Source: Rhynochetos jubatus (Eukaryota > Chordata > Aves > Eurypygiformes > Rhynochetidae). From it: a stretch of 64,000 nt of DNA. The stretch lies in NCBI GenBank assembly GCA_027574665.1, contig CM050648.1, forward strand, positions 140,740,175 to 140,804,174. Reading direction: 5' to 3'. Numbering within the stretch: position 1 is the first letter of the stretch; every line of letters begins with the position of its first letter. Below the pieces are notes generated by a model, which worked only from the letters and a program-made list of their open reading frames with translations, had not been told where the DNA came from and ran no database searches. The translations under genes and the position numbers were made by a program. Positions 54,445 through 64,000 of the stretch are shown piece by piece.

Positions 54445-55030
54445 GGCAGAAAGCAAAGCAGAGACGAAGCAGCATCTCACCTTGTCACTGGGGGGCAGAA
54501 AACTGCCACTGCCTGCCGCTGGTTTCACTGGTCCTTCCACCAAGCTCCCTGTGCGATGTGGAATTACAGACGGCTCAGGAAGTGCAAGTTCTCTCCAGGT
54601 CCTTGGGGTGAATAAAACTTGTTAATTCTTGGCTTCAATTGTCATCCTTTGGGGGAAAAACAAAGTAATGCCGGACTGGCAATTACACAGTCGTGCCGAG
54701 GGACTGAGCGCAGCTGGAAGTGGCTTGTCCCGGAGGTGAGAGACTCGGCCAGCAAAGCCAAGGAGAAGCTGTTCGACTTCACGTCTACCCGGGGTCCCTT
54801 GGAGAGGTGATAATGCGAGTAATCGGACAAAGTGGGAGTTGCAAAGCAGATGCGATAGCTTCAGCAGAACTCCTCCTCACTGCCACATCCACTTGTTCAA
54901 AAGCAACTGACGTTATTTGGAAAACAGTTTGGGGGGAAATAATACACTTTGAGCACCTCTGCAGTTCTCATGTCTGATGCATTAATCAAGAAAATCGGTA
55001 ATATAACACGAAGGAAGGAGAGGAGCGACT

Positions 55031-56428
55031 ATGGCAAAGGCAGCTAAGGAAATTCAGATGGAGAACCCAAGAGAGGTGGAGACTCCCAGCACAGGGGCAG
55101 CGTGCTCCCTGCCGGAGGAACAGGCAGAAAAACCCTCCATGCTCTGCTTTAAGAAGCGGAAGAAGCCCTGTAAGAAGGGGCTGAGCGTGAAGGATGCGTG
55201 CGAAGGAGCCCCGGAGGAGAAAAGCCAGTGTGTCAGCGCTGACCAAGGGGAGGCGAAAGGGTCTCATCAGTCGCGATCCTCCAGAGGAGCCTGGGCAGCC
55301 ATCAAAAACCTCGCAAGACCTCGGAGAAGGCAAAAGTCATCCTCGCGGAAGAAAGCGCCTTCCGATTCCCAAGTGCAGCTGGAGATGGATGCTGAGGAGG
55401 GCTGTGCACAAGGCTTCCCGAAGAAACAGGCGAGCTCTGGGGTGAAGATGCCCTGCGTACGGTTCTCCAGAGGCAAGAAGAAACCCAGCCCTTGTGAAGC
55501 AGTGGAGGATTCGGAGAGCAGTGTTCAAGCCAATGAAGTGGGGGGCATTTTGAATAAAGCTAGTGAAGAGCCAGAGGATTTGGCCCCAACGGACAAGCCT
55601 GAATCCTTCAGCCTGGTCTCTGCAGAGGAGGACCAGGACACGGCAAAGCAAAGTGCCAGCTCTGTTGGGAAGAGCGAGCCCTTGACAGAGCCCACACCTG
55701 ATGCAGAGGGACATCCGGAGCGCACCGCTCAGTCGGAGATAACCGATTCAGAGACAGTTAATGAAACAGCCCAGGAAAAACTGCAGGAGGGGAGCCTACC
55801 CCAAAGCACAGTCCCCGCGGAAGGCGGGGACGTTGCCCCCGAAGCGCCCGTTTCCAGGGATCAACCCGACAGTGCCCCTGAAACCACCGAGCTACAGGAA
55901 ATCCCCAGTATCTGCAAAGAGCTGCCCGAAGGGGATGAATCAGAAAAGAGCATAAATCTTGCTGAGGAATGCAAAGCCGAAGAGGCTGCAATGGATTTTA
56001 GTCAGCCGGCAGTTAAAGATGATGCAGCCAGCGTGCAGGGCTGCTCCAGCCATCAGGTGACTTTAGAAGCAAATGCAGGCGCTGGCATCAGCATCGTCAT
56101 CACCGTCACCGAAGCCGAGGACTCCGACAACACCGACTCTGACCAGGCCTACGAGCCATCTCCAGTTTTGCACCGAACTAAGCAAAAAGGGAATAAAAAA
56201 TCAAGTGGGAGCTTTGATTTTGGTAAAAAAGAGAGCCCGGAGGCTGGTGGTGGTCCCCAGGTGGAGGAGAAGGGTCCGGGCGACCAGGGGCACAGAACTG
56301 GGGAGCAGTACGAGTTGCTCCTCATAGAGACCGCGTCTTCCCTCGTAAAGGCGGCCATTCAGTCGTCCATAGAGCAGCTGGTCAACGAAATGGCTCTGGA
56401 ACAGAATAAACACAACAGTTTCCTGTGA
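55031..56428 (+). CDS. AKAP5: AKAP5 (AKAP79/150), A-kinase anchoring protein 5
   Basis: A scaffold that holds PKA, PKC and calcineurin at the postsynaptic and plasma membrane near receptors and channels. It is a single intact frame of 465 residues (human 427), as expected for its one coding exon. The ATG has A at -3 and G at +4, and an in-frame TAA lies at 55004-55006, so the start is firm. Membrane-targeting basic segments are visible: SMLCFKKRKK with C39 (palmitoylation site equivalent), RGAWAAIKNLARPRRRQ at 85-101, and KMPCVRFSRGKKK with C142. The middle is long, acidic and low-complexity. The C terminus carries the PKA RII-binding amphipathic helix, LLLIETASSLVKAAIQSSIE then QLV (about 429-452), almost as in human. 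The calcineurin PxIxIT site, PIAIIIT in human, reads GISIVIT at 352-358. The gene lies downstream of MTHFD1 on the same strand, as in human. Confidence 0.96.
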   Translation: MAKAAKEIQMENPREVETPSTGAACSLPEEQAEKPSMLCFKKRKKPCKKGLSVKDACEGAPEEKSQCVSADQGEAKGSHQSRSSRGAWAAIKNLARPRRRQKSSSRKKAPSDSQVQLEMDAEEGCAQGFPKKQASSGVKMPCVRFSRGKKKPSPCEAVEDSESSVQANEVGGILNKASEEPEDLAPTDKPESFSLVSAEEDQDTAKQSASSVGKSEPLTEPTPDAEGHPERTAQSEITDSETVNETAQEKLQEGSLPQSTVPAEGGDVAPEAPVSRDQPDSAPETTELQEIPSICKELPEGDESEKSINLAEECKAEEAAMDFSQPAVKDDAASVQGCSSHQVTLEANAGAGISIVITVTEAEDSDNTDSDQAYEPSPVLHRTKQKGNKKSSGSFDFGKKESPEAGGGPQVEEKGPGDQGHRTGEQYELLLIETASSLVKAAIQSSIEQLVNEMALEQNKHNSFL

Positions 56429-59400
56429 TGGCCGCAATGCCCCCAAAATACAGAGTACAGGGAGTGATTTAAAAGCTCCGTTTGGCCTGGGGGGTGTGGA
56501 GAGCTGGAAGGGCTCCCGGGGCCAAGGTGTAGTTAATTCTGCATGCCCGTTCAGTCGTGTGTCTGTGTGAAACGGATCGTGGGGCAGAGCCTGCGACGTA
56601 CAGCGTGTCCCCTGGGGCTGGGGCTGCAGCCAGTGCCATCGACCGCAGCTGCGGAGAAACGAAGGGGTTGCAGCGACTGTATTTTCCTTTATTGGCATAT
56701 TCATGTCAAGGCCACGTTTCTGCTGTCATCCATGTCAGGTTTCCCCGCTGTTCACGCTGTAGATGTGTAAGTACCGTGTGTTTAGCGAAAGGTCCCAAGA
56801 GGCCGCGAGCACCCGACCTGGTGCTGGGCTGGATTCGGGGCACACTGGACACGGCTGGAGGTTTGCCCTGGGGTTCAGTGGAGATGACGGAGGGTGAAGT
56901 GACTGCAACGTTAACACAAAGACGTCAGTGCCAGACAGGATCAGGCCGGTGTTTAGTAGTGCGAACGGGTACTCGCTACGCACAGACGCCAGAAACCACG
57001 GTCACCCCTGCTGTCGCATCGCGTGAAGCCGGGCGGTCGCAGCGAGCTGTGTTTTTTCATTCGGCCTCTTCCCCTGTCACAGGCAGCCTGTGCATTTCCA
57101 GACACGTTAAAGCACAGCATCAGCCGCTCGCCTCGCTGACCCCTGGCTGCGCGAATGCCAAGAAAGCGACAGCGCTTTGTTTTCCGCCGGAGGTGGGGGG
57201 GGGAGGCCGTTCTCGCACCATTGAGCTCAACGGGCATTGGCAGCGTGGGCTGGTCGGGAGCCCTCCTCTTCCTTCGCCTTCCTCCATCCCAGTCACGATG
57301 TCGTGGTGAAGCTGTTCTCGGATGTAGCATATTTTTGATATATGGCATGTGATATAAATAGCAGTGAGCTGCATGCGTGTTAGTCAACCGTTGCCTCCAC
57401 GCTGACATAGTTTGGGTAGCTGCGATGTGCTGCCGGCGCTGGAATTGCTTTGAGCGTGGAGGAGACGTGGTGTGAGCGCTGCTGGCATCCCTGGGTGCTG
57501 GCAGCAGCCTGTCCCGCACCGCCTCCGCCTCGCTGCACAGCCTGCCTGACTTCAGCAAGCCCGGGCATCCCCTGGGAAATGTGCATTACGCCCGGCTCGC
57601 TGCTGCCGGGCACTGGCTGGCTCCGGCACGCCGCATGGCTTCCTCTGAAACATGCACAGAAGCGCCGGAGTGATCTTACCGAAGTCCTCAGGGAAAAAAT
57701 CTAGACACGAGGGCCTGGGGACATGGCCGTCAGACACCCGGACAGGCAAATCGCCGTCAAAACCCACGAACTGCCCTTCTCTGAGAGGGTTTGCACCAGC
57801 ACAGCGTGTGGGTGCGAGCATCGCCTCTACCTACCAGCTCTCCAAGAGAAAGGGGCCTTTTAATAACTTGGGATTGCATCTGCGCGGTTGGGAATTACGT
57901 GCAGCTGCGGGCAAGTCAGCCTGTTCTTCTGAGAAAATTCTCCTGCGTATTTCTCAGCCGATACAGAAATAGCAGCCTCGCTTGGCAATTGTTCCTTGAC
58001 TGCAGGCGGTACGCTGAGATTTCCCTTCCCAGCGTAGGATTTGGAGTCCTGTTAAAATTCAAGGGCTGTAAACTTTCCTAGTACCTGGTGCGCAACCACG
58101 TTTTAAACTTCGATAAAGCGTCTCTGTTGTTACGAGAGGACTGTGAGCAGCGAGCACCACAGCTTGATTCTGTGCAAGTAGAACCTGGGAAAAATCAGAG
58201 GATGTTAACAAAAAAAAAAAGCCTTTTTTTTCTGTGAATTTATTTAAGAAGTTCTCAGATACCGATAATTCAGTGTGTACGATTTTAATGGCTTCGTACT
58301 TCATACTGGTCCTTCCAGGTGTTTTGCCATAGTTTTGAAAGGGACTTTTTAAGGACTTTTCTGTGTACCTTTGGAGCTGCTGCAGCACCCCGACAAGAGC
58401 CATACTGATGCTGGAAGTTGCTTACGGGATTGTGCTGGACACCGTGGCAGGTCAGTGCCGATCGAAGGGACGCAGCACCTCTGTGGGGCCCCACTGGTGT
58501 CAGCTGTGGAGGAGGATGTCAGGGCTCCAGTACAGAAACACGGAATGACTCCGTGGGGCCAAGCTGTCATCTGTCAGCCCGCTAAGCTGTTTCGGGAGGA
58601 TTTCATGTGTTTCAGTATTGCCTTTTAGGTGAAATACATCTTCAAAAGAGGAGAACGGCAGAAATGCTTTGGTCCAGCCCGGACGCTGCGACTGTTGCTG
58701 CACGTCCAGGGTTGTGTTTGCATCCTTTCTGCAGCTGGTTTTTCCCTCGGTTATAGCTGTACATATCACTGACGATTATTTCATTAAAGCTGAATGTGCC
58801 TGTTGTTTTCTTGCCTTGCGACTGGGCAGCTAGGGAAAGATCTTATACATGAAAGGATAAACCCACAGTGGTGCTCTGTCGTGTCCAGCGTTTGCAGGCA
58901 GCCATACAGCGAGCAGAAAAGTAGTTAACAGACCTGAAATCTCTCGAGGCTTGCTCCTCCTGTGCTCTCTTTTATACGCAGTCCTTGTGGTCACTGGCCG
59001 GTCGTTTCCATTCGCAGAGTCCTGGCTGCCCAGGGACTGCTGCAAGGTATTTGTGAAGGATCACAAATCTCCCGTGGCCAAGGAAAGCCCTCCTGCTGCC
59101 CAACAGTTAAAATTCCCTATCCGATGCTCCGCAGACTGACGGGGGTCAAACCCCACTGTGCACGGAGAAGCACGGCTCCTGCCGATCCCACGCGCTTGGT
59201 TTGGTTTTCCCCGTGAGCTGCTGGTTCGTGCTTTCTGCTCCCAGGGCTCCGGGCGGCTATTGCCAAGCGCAGTTTGGTGCTGACAGGGTCCACAGTGGGG
59301 CTGGTACCTCGGGAGGGGGAGCAGCAAGTTTGGTGCTTCAGCACTTTCTGTTACAGCTGAAGTGGGCCCCGCGCCCTGTTTTTTTTATTTCTTGAGATAC

Positions 59401-59570
59401 TTCAGAACATAGAGAAGATAGAGAAAAATTTTAATATTATTAATGCTATTTATTCTTTCAGCTTTACAGAACAAAATATATACTCGTAACAGCTGCTAAT
59501 GACTTAATTAAGACTCTCTTCATTATGATTAGAGTGTTGAATGTTAATAAAACATGTATTCTTTCGGAGA
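56429..59570 (+). other. AKAP5: Probable AKAP5 3' UTR and flanking DNA
   Basis: No further coding sequence is supported here. Candidate polyadenylation hexamers on the + strand are ATTAAA at 58783-58788 and AATAAA at 59546-59551. The second lies in an AT-rich, UTR-like stretch (about 59400-59600). The true end is not determinable from sequence alone. Confidence 0.4.
59546..59551 (+). terminator. Candidate AKAP5 polyadenylation signal
   Basis: AATAAA in an AT-rich stretch about 3.1 kb past the AKAP5 stop. It is followed within 25 bases by TGTATTCTTT-type T-rich sequence. ATTAAA at 58783 is the main alternative. Confidence 0.35.
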
Positions 59571-61336
59571 AGGAATGATAAATTTACTATGGCGGAGGAG
59601 TACCAGGCCAGGAAAGCTGTGAGGATGTGACAGCCTGGTTGTGCCACAGCACCAGAGGTTGGCCTGGCTTTAGGACCACGTTCCTCGCCAAGAGCTGAAA
59701 GAAACTGGAATAATACCTAACCTTGGGTTCTTACAGCCTCATTCAGAGTGCTTCTGGGCCATCTGGCTCCTCACCCAGGAGTGTGCTGGTTGCTGCCCCT
59801 CTGAATTATGGAGGTGGTGGCTTTGCAGCAGCATCTCAATGAATTACTTGTTTTTTCTGCTCATGCCACGGCTTGTGTTGCTGCTTTTCTCCCAGATGTT
59901 TCCAGCATTCTCCTCCGCGGGGACAATTCAGCTGTATATTCAGGAAGTCCCGTATCCCTGCTTTGCCGTGTCATTTTGAATATTTTCATTTCTCACAGCT
60001 TCTTTATATTAGTAGCAAAGAAAAGAGTGTTTAAATAGCATAACTCGTGCCCAGGAAGGCTTCCAGGGGGATAAAAAGCTTTTCTGTTATGTCAACACTG
60101 AGCCCAGCAAAAAACAAGTGTATCCACTGAAAAGTTCCTTGTGGAAACTGCTGATAGACAGTGATGGCACAAACAAAATACTGCATTTTCTTTCCTGCCC
60201 TGGGACACCAAAAGTGCATTAGAAATGTGTGGGGTGCTTAGGGCCAGGTCTCCACCTGCAGAAGGTCACTGCAGCTCCGTACGCTTCAAAGGACCAAATC
60301 CAGGAGTCTAGTGTTTGAATTTAAGATGCTGTCCCTGCGTAAGCGACGGGTATTTCTATATGTATGCCTGTGTATAGAAATGGAAATCCAGGAGTTGCTT
60401 TCACATATGCATGTAAGAAATCGAGTAAACCCATGAAATAGACATGAATCCTGGTCTGTGCTTGGGATGGGTAACTGGAAGCTGGACCCTGCTGACGGAC
60501 CCACGTGTCAGGGGCAGCGAAGCCGCAGTGTTGCCTGGCTTACAGAATGCGCTGGCTTTAGCTGGGATAGCGTTACCGACGCAGATGCAGGGTTTCAGCG
60601 TGAGTAACTCAGAGCGATGACGTGCTCCAAGAGAACAGATTGATTTAAATTATTTGCTTTAACATTATTTTACATCTGCAGTTTTGTTTCCCAGGTATAT
60701 GGTTCTTGTTAGCCCTTGTTGGGTGGTATTAAAATCATGACATAATTTGCAACCCGATAAAAACTTTACATTAAATGTGATTAAAAAAAAACCTAATCAG
60801 AGGATGTTATTTCTTACACAGTTATTTAAGTGCCAATATAGGTTTAACATTTTTTAGGACGCACAACTTACACATTTCTTTCTTTTGGCAGCGAATTGTG
60901 AAGAGCGCAGTTCTAAATAATGGGATTTTCCTGCAACGGGGTGAAAGTTCATTTAGCTGGAAAGTGGATTTCAGTTAAAATACCGACACCCAGCATTCTG
61001 AAATAGGTTTTGTTACCTGACAAACATGCTGACATACAAAAAGGGGGGGAGATGTTGAGAAAACACATTCTGCAATTCAAATGGCTAAGATGAAAGCATC
61101 GTCTGCAGGCAGAGCTGACTGCCAGTCACCCCATCGACACGTAAGGCTTAGATCATCCTTCCAAACCTCTTTGTTCCGGAAGAGGAGTCACACACACATC
61201 CCCAAGGTGGGTGCCCCAGCGGGGTCCCTTCTGCAGGTGCCAGTATCCTTTCAGGTGGTGCCTTTCCAGCGCCAAGTCCTGGCACACGGAGCATCGCTTT
61301 GCATCACTTCGCCGTTGTCCCAGAGAGCAGATTTTA
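59571..61336. other. Intergenic DNA, no gene seen
   Basis: Mixed-composition unique sequence. No exon, RNA gene or repeat recognised. Confidence 0.5.
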
Positions 61337-61372
61337 GTCTCGAGAGGGATGTCAGTCTCGAGAGGGATGTCA
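61337..61372. repeat. 18-bp tandem duplication
   Basis: GTCTCGAGAGGGATGTCA occurs twice in direct succession (61337-61354, 61355-61372), identical between copies, at the left edge of a CpG island. Confidence 0.92.
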
Positions 61373-61379
61373 TCTCTCG

Positions 61380-62450
61380 CTCTATGACAGCCGTTCGTGT
61401 CACGTTTGCTCTCGCCGTTTGCCGTTTCGGTGAAGGCACGCGGTGCCGATGCGTCAAGGCTCAGCGCCCTGACAGCTGCGTGTGGTGCGGGGCTGGGGGG
61501 ATGGCAGCTTGGGGGGGGGAAGCGCAAGGACTCCGACTCCTACGGCGCTTCGGAGCATCCCCACCGGCGAGGAGGAGCGATACATCCCCCCAGCCCCAGC
61601 CGCTCGCCCGCCCCCTGCCCAAATCTCCCCCAGGCTGCCGCTGCACGAAGGCGGCGGGCGTTGTCGCAGCCCAGCCAGCCTCCAACCCGATTAGCACGGA
61701 GTTTGCAAGCTGGAGCGAGGCGGGGAAGGCCGGAGCGCTGCCAGCCCCAGCTCCCGGACCTCCCTGCAGGAGGCAGCGGGCTGGGGACCGGCTGGCGTGT
61801 GCAACAGGCACGACAGGAACGGACACCTGCACCCGCTCATTAGGGCGATGAGTAAGCAGCTCCCAACCGCACCGCCGGCATAAACAGAGGCTGGAAGGGG
61901 CTGCTCGGCCCCTAATGACAGGCTTCGGCGCCTGCTGTGCTGGGCCCGGCGTTGCTGCAGGGCAGCGGAGGCGACCGCCGCCGGAGCGGGTCCCTCCCGG
62001 GATGGCTGCGGGGAAAAGGGGTGACGCTGAGCATCACCCTCCACCCCCGGCCCGGCGGCGCTTTTGGCCGGAGCTGGCACCGGCCCAGGGAGCCCTGGCT
62101 CGACACCACGCTTCTGCCTGCCGTAAGGTTTCTGGCCCTGCATCACCCGATGGCTCGCGGCCCCGGTTTCCCTGCCCCGGTCCCTGTAGCTGGGGGTTGC
62201 AAATCCAGCGCCAGGAGGGACAGAGGGATTTACGCAACGTTTTCTTACGCTGTTTGTCCCAGTAAGAGGAGGGTTAACGCGGACTAAAATTTGCCCGACC
62301 ACTGCTGGAAGCCTTTAGCTGCCATCGCCCTGTTCATCCCGGGAGGGCGAACCACGCACGGGCTGCCACGCTGCCCAGAGCCCCGCACAGCTCCCCGGGA
62401 GCATCTCCGCTCGGGTGAAAACCAGCCTGAGCCAGCAGACAAGGTTTTGA
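61380..62450. promoter_or_regulatory. Orphan CpG island
   Basis: About 1 kb of dense CpG and high GC between AKAP5 and the window end. Several overlapping open frames of 100-256 codons exist on both strands, but none shows a known domain, and GC-rich DNA makes such frames by chance. In human the next genes are ZBTB25 and ZBTB1, so a promoter or non-coding first exon of a neighbour is the natural reading. No start site or donor is convincing enough to call. Confidence 0.5.
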
Positions 62451-64000
62451 GCTTTGCCACGCCTTTGTTCTGAGGGTGCAGCGTCTGGTTTAGAACAGTC
62501 AGTGGAAATGTTTCCTCTCTTGGGCTGTTTTTGAAGTGGGGTCATTAGTTTTTCTTAATGAAACATGCAAATACTGTAAATGTTGCAATCGCGTCTCGGG
62601 GAATTCAGTCCTGACACAGCTCTGGTTGTAAATATCTACGTGGCATGTAATTTAGGACAGATCCATCCTCATTACCTTTTTCTACCCAATTTCTTATTGC
62701 CCAGAATATGTTTTCCTAGGGCTGGCCTGCTGGGAAGCCCACTCGGTTGCAGTCGTTTTTTGCATACCATGGCAAAAGGGAGAGAAAAGACTGGGTTTTA
62801 TGAAACAGCAAAGCTGAAGATGATTGCAGCAGTATGGCATGACCTGCTGCTGGCAGACTGCCGTGGGAGGGCTCTGACAAACCTTCTCCCTTGGCCACTG
62901 ACACCTCACGGTCCCATTCAATGATGCTGAATTGCATACATTGAGATGACTTCCCACGGCACCTCTGAAGGCTTCACTACATGGGACCTGTACCTTCTGC
63001 CTCCAAAATAGTAGAAAACTATTCAGTATCAACATCAGACTTCTAGAAAGCTCATGATAGCGGTGTTTCATAGTTTGATTTTTAACTGCAATGCTCGCTG
63101 TTTCAGCTTTATGTCGAGAGCAAATTTCTTTTTTTAACCTTCTCAGTGTGCACAAATGTGCCAAACCCCTATGGTGAGGGGCCCTGCACCCATGGATGGG
63201 CTGTCAGCCCTTCTGCACTCCCTGCATGCTGCTGCCCCCCGATTTTGCAGTGATTTGACAGACGAGATGCAAACGAAGAGCCTGCCCAAATGGCTGGTGT
63301 AGCCAGATGGCTGAAGACACTCATAACCACAGTCTGTGCAGAACGTAAAATGAGCTGAAGGGGTTTTTTTACCCTGTGTGAAGATGGGGTGAGCCCAGCC
63401 CAGCCATCAGCATCACCTCCTGGGCAGCCAGCAGCCACGTGCTGGCATTGCTCTCCCCGAGTCACCCAGAAATTCAAGGTGGAAGGGGTAAGATCCGAAC
63501 ATTTGCAGGTGAACGTTGAGAGGGGACAGGTTGCCTTTTAAAGATGACTTGGGCCAGTAACAGGCATTGAAGTCTCGCTCCTCTGGCACCGGTAATGCAA
63601 AGTTCAGCCTAACGCTTTCATTGCACAAGTGCTACCAAGTGGCATCTCCAGCCAGCACCGCAGGTGGTGAAAAGCAAGCTTCTCAGTAAAATAACTAGAC
63701 CCCATGCTGCAAGGGGGTTATAAATACCCTTTATTCCACACTGTTTGCCAGCAGCCCAAGCAGCACAGCCCTGTTGGACCCGACCTGTTAGCGTTCGAGC
63801 ACTAAAAATATTTCTAAATACCTATCTTGACACCGTTTAGCATGCGTTGGTCGTTGAGCCAGATGGCCCGCAGGCGGCATGTTCAGGCCAGCACTCAGAT
63901 ACCCATGGCAGTGATGGTAGCCACTGCAGCACTTTCTGGCATTTCAGAGGTTAACTTGAGCTGGCCGAGGAGTCTGCTCACGCTGTGGGGCTTTGGCAGG
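62451..64000. other. Intergenic right edge, no gene seen
   Basis: No coding exon on either strand. On the - strand an AATAAA hexamer lies at 63735-63730. It could end a convergent gene entering from the right (ZBTB25 is on the opposite strand in human), but there is no supporting coding sequence in the window. Confidence 0.45.

Noticed and set aside
61081-61851. A 256-codon + strand frame and several others across the right-hand CpG island.
   Set aside because: No recognisable domain, competing frames open on both strands, and GC-rich DNA gives such frames by chance.
63730-63735. Minus-strand AATAAA hexamer as the end of a convergent ZBTB25.
   Set aside because: A single hexamer is expected by chance, and no ZBTB25 coding sequence is seen in the window; kept only as a remark.

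Overview
This is a window of a vertebrate nuclear genome, almost certainly a bird. It carries 3' ends of CR1 LINEs, the dominant avian retroposon. It also has compact introns with GT/AG sites, CpG-island promoters, and two genes recognisable exon by exon. Both genes lie on the + strand, in the order known for human chromosome 14q23 (MTHFD1, then AKAP5).

Layout. Positions 1 to about 5500 are intergenic, with no supportable gene. A CpG island (about 5520-6140) holds the MTHFD1 promoter and first exon. MTHFD1 runs from the ATG at 5976 to the stop at 48366 in 27 coding exons, followed by a 28th exon that is only 3' UTR (48545 to about 48870). I rebuilt every coding splice junction. The phases close without a break and give 935 residues, the same length as the human enzyme, with the dehydrogenase/cyclohydrolase and 10-formyl-THF synthetase landmarks intact. 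Introns 21, 23 and 26 contain CR1 fragments, all in the same orientation as the gene.

From about 48870 to 52140 there is intergenic DNA. It is followed by a GC-rich minisatellite (52140-52920, 46-bp period built from 23-bp halves) that runs into a second CpG island (about 52900-53600). This island is the likely AKAP5 promoter, with a non-coding first exon ending at 53169. AKAP5 itself is an intact single-exon reading frame (55031-56428, 465 residues). It has the basic/palmitoylated membrane-targeting segments and the C-terminal PKA RII-binding helix, but both segments matching the human calcineurin docking motifs are altered. AKAP5 3' UTR probably extends toward 59.5 kb. A third CpG island (about 61380-62450) has no gene I can assign.

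The two genes are unrelated in function: cytosolic one-carbon metabolism versus scaffolding of PKA, PKC and calcineurin at membranes. Their adjacency is conserved synteny, not a working unit. I found no undescribed gene system. The most interesting points are the diverged calcineurin-docking sequence of the bird AKAP5, the minisatellite abutting its promoter, and the orphan CpG island.
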